This document shows positions 9,205 through 17,917 of a DNA stretch of 64,000 nucleotides, piece by piece (within the stretch, counting starts at the first letter, position 1; the number at the start of each line of letters is the position of its first letter). Location of the stretch: contig JBGSNA010000208.1 of the NCBI GenBank assembly GCA_041739875.1, positions 22,667 to 86,666 of the forward strand, in the 5' to 3' direction. The notes beneath the pieces were generated by a model. It made no database searches. It saw nothing but the letters and a program-made list of their open reading frames with translations, and was not told the DNA's origin. The stretch is from JBBSJZ01 sp041739875. Its GTDB lineage: Bacteria; Planctomycetota; Planctomycetia; Pirellulales; Pirellulaceae. The position numbers were made by a program, and so were the translations under genes.

Positions 9205-10286
9205 CGCGACGCGTACGCGTCAACCATCGCCGAAATAGAAAAGTCACGTCGGACGCGAGCAAGATTCGCCTCACCGACGGTTCGGCAAAGGGTGTCATCC
9301 GTCGCCAGTCGCTCAATCAGCGCCGCCATCTTCACTGAATCTCCAGGCTCAAAGCTTTGGGATTCGCGGTCATGCGAGACGAGTTCTTCGCTGCCTTCGA
9401 CACGGCTACAGACAACTGGCAAGCCCGAGGCAAACGCTTCCAGAATGACGTTCGGCATCCCTTCGTAGTGACTCGGCAACACCAATGTTCTCGCTGCCTT
9501 GAGCAGTGGTGCGACATGGTTCTGCCATGGCATCAACTGCACACGCTCGTGACCGATACGGCTTGCCCATTGCTGTAGTGAATGTTTCAACGGGCCATCG
9601 CCGACGATTAGCAACCGGCGATTGCTGTTCGGCGGAGCAATCCGATCCATTTGTTGCTGGACCAGCTCCAAGCCCTTTTGCGGATGAAGTCTTCCAACAA
9701 ACAGCGTTACAAGGCTATCGGCGGGCCATCCCAATTCAGACCACGAAAAGGGCCCCGCAGTACTGAAGCGAGGGATGTCGACTGAATTGCCAATCACACT
9801 GCAACGCGTGGTGTCCACCTGCAAGTTGTTTTGTGCAAAACGCGAGACGGCTTGGCTGACGCAGATCACATGGTCCATTCGACGCACCGCGATCCTCTCG
9901 ATTTTTGAGCGAAGCCAGCGGGGTTCTGCGACTCGCATCCCACCAATACACAAACTCGACGTGGTTGCTCGAGCGGCGAAAGTCCCCATCACATTGGCAT
10001 GATGCAAGAACGTTTGGCAAATATCCGCTTGTCCCTCGTTGAGCCAACTCTTGAGGCGGTGATAGCATGAGAGGAATTGGCTCGGTCGAGCGGCCTGGCC
10101 ACTTGCGACGGGAATCCCATCGCCAATCAACCGATCCACCAGCTGGCGTTGCTCACCGCAGGGTAGCGGCCCGAGTGAAAATACTCGAACTCGATGTGAA
10201 GAAGCGTGCAATCCACAAGCAAGTTGCGTCAAACACCGTTCGGCGCCGCCGACGTTCATTTCGGTAATGACAAAGTCGACACGCAT
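9165..10286 (-). CDS. GT4-type glycosyltransferase
   Basis: A 373-residue GT-B fold glycosyltransferase of the GT1/GT4 group, cytosolic or membrane-associated, transferring a sugar from a nucleotide donor. The N-terminus VDFVITEMNVGGAERCLTQL is the usual acceptor-side motif. The C-terminal donor domain has FVGRLHPQKGLELV and the catalytic E(x7)E region LPSHYEGMPNVILEAFASG. It starts 14 bases after folP stops and so is probably the last gene of the recO-folP operon. Its substrate is unknown; lipid or lipopolysaccharide glycosylation would suit an operon with LptE- and BamD-like proteins. Its 3' end overlaps the convergent 242-residue gene. Confidence 0.92.
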   Translation of the reverse strand: MRVDFVITEMNVGGAERCLTQLACGLHASSHRVRVFSLGPLPCGEQRQLVDRLIGDGIPVASGQAARPSQFLSCYHRLKSWLNEGQADICQTFLHHANVMGTFAARATTSSLCIGGMRVAEPRWLRSKIERIAVRRMDHVICVSQAVSRFAQNNLQVDTTRCSVIGNSVDIPRFSTAGPFSWSELGWPADSLVTLFVGRLHPQKGLELVQQQMDRIAPPNSNRRLLIVGDGPLKHSLQQWASRIGHERVQLMPWQNHVAPLLKAARTLVLPSHYEGMPNVILEAFASGLPVVCSRVEGSEELVSHDRESQSFEPGDSVKMAALIERLATDDTLCRTVGEANLARVRRDFSISAMVDAYASRYRDLMTRRVDVR

Positions 10287-10300
10287 GGTTTACTTGCAAT

Positions 10301-11200
10301 TTAGGAATCAAAGCCGCCAGCAGCTTCGAAGAGGGTCAGTCCGTCCACCGTTGCCTTGACGTCGTGCACCCGAATGACATGGGCACCCGCTCGGGCGACG
10401 GCGAGTGATACGCCTAGCGTCCCAGCCGTTCGATCAGCTTGCTTATTGCCGATCAGTTTTGCAATAAAACCTTTTCGTGAATGTCCAATCAAAATCGGAG
10501 AACCGAGCGACGCGAATCGGCGAGTTGCCCGTAATAGCTCGAGATTGTGTGCATGAGTCTTGCCGAAACCGATCCCCGGATCCAGGCAAATTCGGTCTCG
10601 TCGAATCCCCGCTCGTAAACAGAATTCACGCCGTTGAACGAGATATTGTTCGATCTCACCGACCACGTCGTCGTAACTTGGATTGTCCTGCATCGTTTGC
10701 GGAGTGCCCTGCATGTGCATGACACAGACACCCACGCCCGTTTCGACGGCACAACGAAGCATCTCGGGATCGCCTTCGAGTCCTGTCACGTCGTTGATGA
10801 TCTCGGCACCTGCGGCCACGGCACGTGTTGCCACGACGGCTTTGCTTGTATCAATACTGATGGGAATCGCCAGTTCATTGGCGAGACCTTCGATCACGGG
10901 GATCACGCGTCGGCATTCTTCGTCGGCGGACACTGGATCGCTATACGGTCGCGTGCTCTCGCCACCGATGTCGATGATGTCGGCACCGTCGGCCTGCATC
11001 CGCAGCGCGACGGCGATCGCATGATCGGTTTGTGTGTGCGCCCCGCCATCGGAGAAACTGTCGGGCGTTACGTTGAGAATGCCCATCACGATCGGGCGGC
11101 GGTGAATGGTCAAGCGTCGACGTCCAAGATCCCAGATCATGCTGGGGTGTGATGACGCGTCTTGCTTGACGGACTCGCCGTCGATTGGCTCATTCACCAA
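10301..11200 (-). CDS. folP: Dihydropteroate synthase
   Basis: Joins p-aminobenzoate to 6-hydroxymethyl-dihydropterin pyrophosphate in folate synthesis, the target of sulfonamides. The 299-residue TIM-barrel protein has VMGILNVTPDSFSDGG, DIIDIGGESTRP, ISIDTSK, EIINDVTGL, VCVMHMQGTPQTMQ, LDPGIGFGKT and ILIGHSRKGF. The start is TTG at 11200 or GTG at 11197; GGAA lies just upstream of both. Either start overlaps the end of the LptE-like gene by a few bases, which indicates translational coupling. Identification is secure. Confidence 0.97.
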   Translation of the reverse strand: MVNEPIDGESVKQDASSHPSMIWDLGRRRLTIHRRPIVMGILNVTPDSFSDGGAHTQTDHAIAVALRMQADGADIIDIGGESTRPYSDPVSADEECRRVIPVIEGLANELAIPISIDTSKAVVATRAVAAGAEIINDVTGLEGDPEMLRCAVETGVGVCVMHMQGTPQTMQDNPSYDDVVGEIEQYLVQRREFCLRAGIRRDRICLDPGIGFGKTHAHNLELLRATRRFASLGSPILIGHSRKGFIAKLIGNKQADRTAGTLGVSLAVARAGAHVIRVHDVKATVDGLTLFEAAGGFDS

Positions 11201-11727
11201 CGCATTTCCATTTGCGAAACGATACGAGCAGCAAGTTGTTTTATCGCTTCCTGGGTGGCGGTATCGACCGACTGACCCGCCTCCGGGACAAACCGTGAAT
11301 CTTGAGAAAACGCGATCGCAAGGTTGTCGTCGGGGACAACCATGTTTTGCATGAGCATCTCACCACCACGACTGACCCACGCGGCCTGGACGGTGACGGC
11401 GGCATCAAGAGCCCGAGGATCATCGCTCGACGTTTCCGTTAGCACTCGTTTGGTTTCGCTATTAAAGCGGCACGTCAGTGTGCTATCCGCATTCGGATCG
11501 CCTGTGACCTTGTACGGCGTTTGAGTTTCGATTTCTCGAATGACTTCTTCCGTTAACCGTACACCCAAGTCTTGGCGAAACGTCTCATTTCGGATCACGG
11601 GCACATAGACGGTTCGCACGTCTTGGCGAAACAGTGTCGCATTGCCAAATCGGTACGTGGCACAACCGACGTGACAGCCAAGCCACGTGGCAAGTAAGAC
11701 GCTGGATCCCCGTCGTAACATGCTCAT
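11194..11727 (-). CDS. lptE: LptE-like outer-membrane lipoprotein
   Basis: A 177-residue protein resembling the LptE family, which plugs the LptD barrel that inserts lipopolysaccharide into the outer membrane. It has a hydrophobic signal with cysteines (ATWLGCHVGCATYRF); the Cys in VGC is a possible lipidation site although the lipobox is imperfect. The core pattern YVPVIRNETFRQDLGVRLTEEVIREIE followed by a strand with Cys (DSTLTCRF) is typical. The ATG overlaps the stop of the BamD-like gene by 4 bases, and its own stop overlaps folP. The family call rests on motif resemblance and context with another envelope-assembly lipoprotein. Confidence 0.78.
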   Translation of the reverse strand: MSMLRRGSSVLLATWLGCHVGCATYRFGNATLFRQDVRTVYVPVIRNETFRQDLGVRLTEEVIREIETQTPYKVTGDPNADSTLTCRFNSETKRVLTETSSDDPRALDAAVTVQAAWVSRGGEMLMQNMVVPDDNLAIAFSQDSRFVPEAGQSVDTATQEAIKQLAARIVSQMEMRW

Positions 11728-13034
11728 CGATACATTGTCTCGCCGGAACCAGAATCTGAATCCGATTTCTCTGCGCTGCCGCCCGTGTTGAGCGTCAGCG
11801 GCGTTTTACTGCGATTGTCTGGAAAAATCTTCGTCAACCAAGCAAGTTTTTGCGAAGGCACAGGCTCATTGCTCTCGGTCGCTTGGAGTCTTGTTCTTGC
11901 GATGTCTGCGAACGGGGTGTCCGCGTGTTCGATCAGGATCTCTTGATAGTATTGGCGAGCGGCCCGGTACTCATGCCTTTTTTCACGAAACGCGGCTCGA
12001 CCGGCGAGCTTCTCCGCACGCAGATAAGAAACCTCTGCCGACGCGCGAGCGACCATGTCGCGATACTTCGGGTCGGTCAATTTATCCGGGAAACGAGTTT
12101 GAGTTTGCTTGATTAGTTTGTCGGCTTCATCGAGCACAAGTGAGCTGTAGTTCGGGCCAGCGTAAATGTTCAACTTGCATCGAATTCCCAACAAGTGAGC
12201 AAGAAACAGGTGGTCGCTGTCTGGAAACGCTTCACGCAAGTCCGTTAAAAACTCATCCGCTTGTTCGAATTTTTCTTGCCGAATGTACTCCGCCGCAGCA
12301 GCCATCGTGGCGTCATCGGCTAACCGACCGGTGGGGTCATCAAAACGAATTTGGTCCAAAACACGAATGGCATGTCCGTCGACGTCGAGGGCCGGTCGCT
12401 TGTCATCGGTTAAGTTGACTGGAGGGAGCCAGCTCTCCTCATTCGCTTTATAGGTTTCTAGCCAGTATCGACTGATCGAAAACAGTCTTGCCGCGACCAA
12501 GTCGTTGTGTCGGTTGCGAGGGAAGTCTTTTTGAAGCTTTTCGTAAACTTTCACCGCATCGTTCAGCTCGTCAGCAAAGAAAAGACTCTCCGCTTGCATG
12601 AACATTGCGTCCTGTTGCAGGGCCGTTTGCGGGGCAGCGTCGCCAGCGCGTCGAAATAGTTTTGCGGCGGCTAAGTACGATTTTCGTTTGTCTTTAGTGT
12701 CGGACGGGGTTTCCGATCTTCGGAATTGGGCGTCACCCTCTAGGTAAAGCTCTTTTGCTCGGGTTCGATTTTCCGGCTCGCGTCCTGTCACAAAGCCGAC
12801 GAGACGATTGGAGGATTTCTTGGCGGTACCTGCGAACGTCTCGTCGCGTGCTTGAACCACTCCATTCTCAGGATCGATTTCTTCGGCTGTATAGGTATCA
12901 CGCGACGGCAGTGAGCGATCACGTCCCATCAATCCGCCGCTGAATGAACGGCATCCAGTGGTGCAAACAATCAAAAGTCCGACAAGAAATGCCAGTCTGC
13001 GGGAGCACAAGAGCATGCAGATGGAATGCGTCAT
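11724..13034 (-). CDS. BamD/YfiO-like TPR lipoprotein
   Basis: A 436-residue exported protein whose N-terminus has a hydrophobic segment ending in a lipobox-like VCTTGCRSF (Cys at about 27). Helical repeats follow, with TPR-like spacing (AAKLFRRAGDAAPQTALQQDAMFMQAESLFFADELNDAVKV in several steps), as in BamD/YfiO, but longer than the usual 240-280 residues. BamD is part of the outer-membrane beta-barrel assembly machine. The start overlaps the recO stop by 4 bases and the stop overlaps the LptE-like start by 4 bases. The envelope-assembly role is inferred from fold and neighbours; it could be a more general TPR lipoprotein. Confidence 0.75.
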   Translation of the reverse strand: MTHSICMLLCSRRLAFLVGLLIVCTTGCRSFSGGLMGRDRSLPSRDTYTAEEIDPENGVVQARDETFAGTAKKSSNRLVGFVTGREPENRTRAKELYLEGDAQFRRSETPSDTKDKRKSYLAAAKLFRRAGDAAPQTALQQDAMFMQAESLFFADELNDAVKVYEKLQKDFPRNRHNDLVAARLFSISRYWLETYKANEESWLPPVNLTDDKRPALDVDGHAIRVLDQIRFDDPTGRLADDATMAAAAEYIRQEKFEQADEFLTDLREAFPDSDHLFLAHLLGIRCKLNIYAGPNYSSLVLDEADKLIKQTQTRFPDKLTDPKYRDMVARASAEVSYLRAEKLAGRAAFREKRHEYRAARQYYQEILIEHADTPFADIARTRLQATESNEPVPSQKLAWLTKIFPDNRSKTPLTLNTGGSAEKSDSDSGSGETMYR

Positions 13035-13795
13035 AGGTTAGGTTCCGTCCTAATCGCGGCTGGCAAAAACGGCTGCATACGTGGTACGCGACCGAGTACA
13101 GTTTCAATGTAGCGATTGAGTAATTGGCGAAGTTCACCGTAAACCGGTCCGGCAACAGCCACCGGATAACTCGTGCTCACATCCGTGAGTCGTTTCAATT
13201 CGTCAATCGTTTCTTTTCGTAGCAAAATGATTTGTCGTTGTTTTGTTTTGCAGTTTGCGCAAACAATTCCTCCCGTGCCCAGAGCAAACGGCACGCGAGC
13301 CAAATTTTCCATTTCGGCGCCGCAACTGGTGCAGCGATCCGTCCCCGGGGCATGCCCGAGTTCGCGCAACAATTGTGAGTCGTAGTAAGCCAAGGTTGAG
13401 GCGACTTCGCCGTTGCCATCAAGTTGTTCTAGGGTTCGAATCGTCAGATCGTAAATTTCTGGATGAAATTCGTGTTCGTCCGTCAATAGTCGCAGCATCT
13501 CGACAACGTGATACCCGCCATAGAGCCGCTCGAGTGAGCGTTCGGCCGCGCGGAAACGACGATGTAACTTAGCTTCGGTGAGTAAATCGAGAGTGTCACC
13601 ACTCTTTCGAATCAGGACTACACGACAAACCGCCAGTAGGTCAAGCGCGCCTTCAAACGGTCCCTTGGGGCGGCGAGCCCCTTTGGCAAGCGCCGAGACT
13701 CGGCCGAGGTCTCGCGTCAACAGCGTAACGATCAAACTCGTCTCGCTAAATTCAACGGTTCGAAGCACAATTGCGGTCGTCGATTCAAGTGACAA
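13031..13795 (-). CDS. recO: DNA repair protein RecO
   Basis: RecO works with RecR and RecF to load RecA on single-stranded gaps and to anneal DNA. The 254-residue product has the N-terminal OB-fold start (TAIVLRTVEFSETSLIVTLLTRDLG), the KGARRPKGPFEG stretch, and a C-terminal zinc site CTSCGAE with a second CANC pair. The start is TTG, chosen because GGGGGAGGA ends 5 bases upstream, one of the strongest ribosome sites in the window. It heads the five-gene leftward operon; the next gene overlaps by 4 bases. Confidence 0.95.
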   Translation of the reverse strand: MSLESTTAIVLRTVEFSETSLIVTLLTRDLGRVSALAKGARRPKGPFEGALDLLAVCRVVLIRKSGDTLDLLTEAKLHRRFRAAERSLERLYGGYHVVEMLRLLTDEHEFHPEIYDLTIRTLEQLDGNGEVASTLAYYDSQLLRELGHAPGTDRCTSCGAEMENLARVPFALGTGGIVCANCKTKQRQIILLRKETIDELKRLTDVSTSYPVAVAGPVYGELRQLLNRYIETVLGRVPRMQPFLPAAIRTEPNL

Positions 13796-13881
13796 CGACT
13801 TCCTCCCCCTTGAAAACTAAAGCCGTGTGAAACAACACGAACGTAAAACTCGAAGCGATTATTGTGAGCATTGGATCACGC

Positions 13882-14205
13882 TCATAGCTCACCCATCGAA
13901 CCGAGCGACGCAAGCAATTCGCTCATCTCAGCCGCCGCATGCGAATTAACTTGGCGACGAGCCTCTTCGATGCCATCACGTAAAAAACCGCGAGCGTCGT
14001 CAATGCGATCGATCTCCACGAGTTGCTGTGCCGCCATCAAATAGGCGGGTACGTAAGGCGTTGCGTCCCGGGTGAGCTCACCCAGTTTCATGACGCTCGT
14101 TTCATGATCGCCTTCGCTCCGTAGCTCCATCGCAAGGCTATATCTCAGGAATGTGTCCGTCGGATCATCCAACAGCATGGCTTCGATTTTTTCTCTACGG
14201 CTCAT
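13882..14205 (-). CDS. Small TPR-like protein
   Basis: A 107-residue helical protein starting at MSRREKIEAMLLDDPTDTF. It has two or three TPR-like helical pairs (LRYSLAMELRSEGDHETSVMKLGEL, then PAYLMAAQQLVEIDRIDDARGFLRDGI). The frame remains open 30 codons further upstream, but that part (rich in Ser, Pro and Asn) crosses a tandem repeat and does not look coding, so the internal ATG is preferred. It lies 86 bases upstream of recO on the same strand and may be transcribed with it. It probably mediates protein contacts; no partner is evident. Confidence 0.7.
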   Translation of the reverse strand: MSRREKIEAMLLDDPTDTFLRYSLAMELRSEGDHETSVMKLGELTRDATPYVPAYLMAAQQLVEIDRIDDARGFLRDGIEEARRQVNSHAAAEMSELLASLGSMGEL

Positions 14206-14231
14206 TCGGGTCGTGTTAAGTTCGGGTTGGT

Positions 14232-14266
14232 TTTTGGGAGAACGGGATGGATTTTGGGAGAACGGG
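14232..14266. repeat. Direct repeat with 20-bp period between divergent genes
   Basis: TTTTGGGAGAACGGG occurs at 14232-14246 and again at 14252-14266, exactly 20 bp apart (about two helical turns). It lies in the 205-bp gap between the leftward small TPR gene and the rightward DUF11 gene. It may be a paired operator or one of the short slippage duplications seen elsewhere in the window. Confidence 0.75.
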
Positions 14267-14410
14267 TGATGGGTCAGTGAGTTACATCGGCACAACGGCT
14301 GTCGGCAGTGTCCGCCGAATCAGAACAATCGTCAAATTTGCTTCATCGTGAGGATGTTCGCTAGCCGATACGAATGGTGGATGATTCTTTCCACGTTTAC
14401 GACGCGAGAT

Positions 14411-17400
14411 ATGCGCATGGACCGCGGCAATCGAACTACCGTTGTGGCTTCGAGCCTATTGGCCTTGACCCTTTTGGCCTCGGCCGTATTGGTTCTCTCC
14501 GATAAGCCCACTTTTGCCCAGATGCCTGAAGGGCAAAAGCCAGTGGCTCCCGAAAAAACGGGGGAATTCGAAAGCAACCTGGTTTCAAACTCCGCAGTTT
14601 CGCAGGCAGATTTTGCTAGCGGCTCGGACTTGGCGTCGGAGCAAGCGATGATCCAGCAGGTCGCTGGAGGCCAAACGAGCAACAGTTCGAATTCCGGGGG
14701 CTTGTTGAAGTCTCTTGTGGGTTCTGGCAAGACGACCACCGGGTCCAATGCGACGCGTCGAACCACGGCAACCAAACCGGCAAGTAAATCCGAAGGATTG
14801 TTTAGCGATTTGTTCGGCGGACGCAGTACATCCAGCAGCCAGGTTTCCGAGAGTGGTTCGCCCAAAAAAGAGTATCGCGTCGTCACGCCACTGCCCAATG
14901 ATAATCGCGAGCCAGCGAACTGGGATGGCGTTCCGTTTCATCAAGCCAAATCATCGAACGGAACAACGAACAACACAACGAACATTGCTCCGATTCGCGA
15001 TCCTGGATCAAAACAGCAATACGCGATGCAGGACACTACATCGCCTCGTGCGGTGACCACTCGAGTACCACTCTCGCGAGCGATTCCCGTGCCCAGTTCA
15101 GACTCACTGTCCACGAGCTCCGCACGTCGCTCGGTACCCTCGGCAACGACCAACACAGACAATCGACCTGCGGTGGTGACTCGACCGGTAGCCCCGCTTG
15201 CTAGTTCGATTTCGTCGCCGTCCAGGACAACGACGTCAACTCGCGTCAGCACCTTGGTCGATCGGTCCACCTTGTCGGATAATACAAGCAGTCGTCGTAG
15301 CGATCGTCGAAGCGTCGATCCACTCGATGCCGGAGAAGTCGTCGCAGAGTCAAAACCGATCGAGCCAGTACGCGAACGGGTGATGGCGCCGATCGAGCCA
15401 CCGAAGGTCGCTCGTCGTGAGCTTCCTTCGAGTACCCCGCCAGCCGCTGTTGCAAAATCAGTCATACCGAACGCTGTCCCATCCAAAGCGATTGCGACGG
15501 TCAAGGCCAAGCCAAAGACGATCGATTCCATTGCACAAGAGGCCGTCGCACAAGAGGTACCCAAGAAGACGACTCCAAGCGAGACCGCGTCGACTGGGAC
15601 GGTCACATCAACGCTAGCGGTTCCTCGAATCGCTGCGTCCGCGACACCATCCTTGGCTCAAACGAAGCCGCAAACAACGACAGGACGCTACACGACTCCA
15701 ACAACACCAGGCGAAATCGTCGCGGACTCGGGTGAAGAGGAGCCGCTTGGCAGCGTTCCCACGACACCTTACGCCGCGTCGTCGCCGGATCCTCGTGCTA
15801 TGCCGAGTGAATCTATGCCGAGTGAATTTCAAACTCGCGGTTCGGTGGTGTCGAGTCGAAGTACGTCGGACGCTGGGTCGGAGGTCTACCATCCAGCATC
15901 GAGTATGCCCAGTACCGATTTTGGTCCTCGTGTGACAGCACCACTGAACATCGCGGCGGCAACGAGTCCATCGCTCAGCGCTGACACGAGCAACGCCATC
16001 GATTCGACCATTTCAAGCGACAATCGAATGGCGCAAGCACCAGCAGCATTGGACCAACCGCGAACATTAATGCCACTGCATTCGTCGACTAATGCAATTC
16101 CGGTCATGACCACACCGTCACCGTTGACACCCACTGCTTCGACTCCGCCCTCGTTGCAACTCGACAAAACACCTCTGGCTGCGTCTCCAGCCATCCAAAG
16201 CCCTTTGACGACGACACCCACGCCGACAGTCACCGCGCCATCAATGACTGCACAGGCCGTCGCTGCGGCTCCCACCGCAAGCACCGAGGACGCGACTCGC
16301 GACTTGCAACCGAATCAATCAACGGTGGCTTCGGAGTTGCCAGGGATCCGTGTCGCTACTTTTGGTCCAAATCAAATCATGATTCGCCAATCGAATCCGT
16401 ATGAGATTCGGATCGAGAACCGTGGTTCGATCGATGCCTCGGGTGTGATCGTACGAGCCAACATTCCAAGCTGGGCTGAAGTCCAAGGCAGCAGTGCCTC
16501 GCGAGGCGACGTTGAAGCGACCGCTCAAAGCGGACAAGTCGAACGATTGGTTTGGAAAATCGACTCATTGCCTGCTGGTGCGACGGAACGCATGTTTGTG
16601 CGATTGAAAGCCGTTCGAAGTGGATCGCACGACATGGACGTTGATTGGACACTTGCTCCACAAAAAAGCGTGGCCACCGTCTATGTGCAAGAACCGAAAA
16701 TTGCTGTATCCATCGACGGACCCGACGAAGTCACTTATGGTGAATCCAAGACGTACAAAGTGCGGATTTCCAATCCGGGCGATGGGGTCGCGCCGAACGT
16801 GATGTTTACCTTGTCACCTAATTCGGCGACACCGCAAACGCAACGCATCGGTGACATCCCGGCGGGCAAAGAAGCCTCCATTGATATCGAGCTTACCGCA
16901 CAAGATCTCGGTGATTTGAACATCAACGGTCTGGCTTCGGGCGATTTGGAGCTCCGAGCCGAAGCAACGAAAACCATTCGTGTCGCGGCAGCGAAGCTAC
17001 AAGCGACATTGAGCGGTCCTCAGATCAAGTACCAAAACACTGAATCAATCTATCGACTAGAAATCAAGAACGCTGGTACCGCTGCGAGCGAGCAAGTTGT
17101 CGCGTCGCTGCGATTGCCCGTGGGCGTGAAGTATCTCGGTGGGATTGAGCCGGCGTCGTTACGAGCCGATATGTTGACTTGGAAAATCGACGCGCTCCAA
17201 CCTGGTGCGGTTCGTGACTACCAATTCAAGTGCAACATGAACGCAACAGGCGATCAAATGTTTTCATTCGAATGTCGCGGCACCGCAGCGGGACAAGCCG
17301 AGGTTGCGATCGCAACTCGAGTGGAAGCCATTGCCGACTTGGTGTTAACCGTGAACGACCCCCCGGCTCCGGCTCCAGTTGGGTCGGATGTGACCTACGA

Positions 17401-17728
17401 GATCGTCGTTCGTAACCGAGGCAGCAAGGAGGCGACCGAAGTCTCCGCGATCGCACAGTTCAGTGACGGCATCGAGCCACAGCGTGTCGAGGGCCAAACG
17501 GGCCAAATCGTTACCGGGCAAGTAATCTTCGATACGATTGGACGAATCGCACCGGGAGAAGAACGCGTGATTCGAATAATCGCCAAGGCAGAAACCGATG
17601 GTCATCATCGCTTCCGCACGGAAGTTCGCTCTGGCGACACGATGCTTGTTGCTGAGGAAGCGACTCACTACATGAGCCCACAAAGTGACCGCGTTAGCCG
17701 TCGCAGCGATGAAAAGCCCGCACGTTAA
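14411..17728 (+). CDS. Large exported DUF11-repeat protein
   Basis: A protein of about 1105 residues with a signal peptide (MDRGNRTTVVASSLLALTLLASAVLVLS, cleavage near PTFA-Q), then about 530 residues of Ser/Thr/Pro/Ala-rich low-complexity sequence, then four related beta-sandwich repeats in the last 450 residues. Each repeat has the DUF11/CARDB look: YEIRIENRGSIDASGVIVRA, YKVRISNPGDGVAPNVMFTL, YRLEIKNAGTAASEQVVASL and YEIVVRNRGSKEATEVSAIA. Such proteins are cell-surface or secreted. The frame is open to a GTG at 14348; ATG 14411 (or 14417) is preferred because it sits right before the signal peptide. A perfect 15-bp tandem duplication lies inside at 15798-15827, giving MPSES-MPSEF. Confidence 0.85.
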   Translation: MRMDRGNRTTVVASSLLALTLLASAVLVLSDKPTFAQMPEGQKPVAPEKTGEFESNLVSNSAVSQADFASGSDLASEQAMIQQVAGGQTSNSSNSGGLLKSLVGSGKTTTGSNATRRTTATKPASKSEGLFSDLFGGRSTSSSQVSESGSPKKEYRVVTPLPNDNREPANWDGVPFHQAKSSNGTTNNTTNIAPIRDPGSKQQYAMQDTTSPRAVTTRVPLSRAIPVPSSDSLSTSSARRSVPSATTNTDNRPAVVTRPVAPLASSISSPSRTTTSTRVSTLVDRSTLSDNTSSRRSDRRSVDPLDAGEVVAESKPIEPVRERVMAPIEPPKVARRELPSSTPPAAVAKSVIPNAVPSKAIATVKAKPKTIDSIAQEAVAQEVPKKTTPSETASTGTVTSTLAVPRIAASATPSLAQTKPQTTTGRYTTPTTPGEIVADSGEEEPLGSVPTTPYAASSPDPRAMPSESMPSEFQTRGSVVSSRSTSDAGSEVYHPASSMPSTDFGPRVTAPLNIAAATSPSLSADTSNAIDSTISSDNRMAQAPAALDQPRTLMPLHSSTNAIPVMTTPSPLTPTASTPPSLQLDKTPLAASPAIQSPLTTTPTPTVTAPSMTAQAVAAAPTASTEDATRDLQPNQSTVASELPGIRVATFGPNQIMIRQSNPYEIRIENRGSIDASGVIVRANIPSWAEVQGSSASRGDVEATAQSGQVERLVWKIDSLPAGATERMFVRLKAVRSGSHDMDVDWTLAPQKSVATVYVQEPKIAVSIDGPDEVTYGESKTYKVRISNPGDGVAPNVMFTLSPNSATPQTQRIGDIPAGKEASIDIELTAQDLGDLNINGLASGDLELRAEATKTIRVAAAKLQATLSGPQIKYQNTESIYRLEIKNAGTAASEQVVASLRLPVGVKYLGGIEPASLRADMLTWKIDALQPGAVRDYQFKCNMNATGDQMFSFECRGTAAGQAEVAIATRVEAIADLVLTVNDPPAPAPVGSDVTYEIVVRNRGSKEATEVSAIAQFSDGIEPQRVEGQTGQIVTGQVIFDTIGRIAPGEERVIRIIAKAETDGHHRFRTEVRSGDTMLVAEEATHYMSPQSDRVSRRSDEKPAR

Positions 17729-17752
17729 GCAGGCAGGAAGAGTGCGTGGCAC

Positions 17753-17781
17753 AAACGCGGCCATTCAAAAACGCGGCCATT
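17753..17781. repeat. 13-bp direct repeat, period 16
   Basis: AAACGCGGCCATT is present at 17753-17765 and 17769-17781, just after the DUF11 gene. The second copy runs into the hairpin at 17776-17815. It fits the class of short two-copy duplications at gene edges in this window. Confidence 0.8.
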
Positions 17782-17815
17782 TGACGTCATGGAAATCTCA
17801 GAAACGTCAAATGGC
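17776..17815 (+). terminator. Perfect 12-bp stem hairpin after the DUF11 gene
   Basis: GCCATTTGACGT (17776-17787) pairs fully with ACGTCAAATGGC (17804-17815) across a 16-base loop, 47 bases after the stop codon. No U-tract follows (AAGTAGGG), so it would be an atypical terminator, an RNA 3'-end stabiliser or a protein-binding palindrome. Confidence 0.5.
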
Positions 17816-17917
17816 AAGTAGGGCCGTGGACCGTAAGGGTTGGGCTAAATGACATTGCTTTACTCAAACACTTCAACGTATTGATGGTTTGAGGCCGATC
17901 CTACGTGGAGGGTTCGG

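Noticed and set aside
14941..15606. 221-residue minus-strand frame opposite the DUF11 gene
   Set aside because: It mirrors the Ser/Thr-rich low-complexity coding sequence; no independent support.
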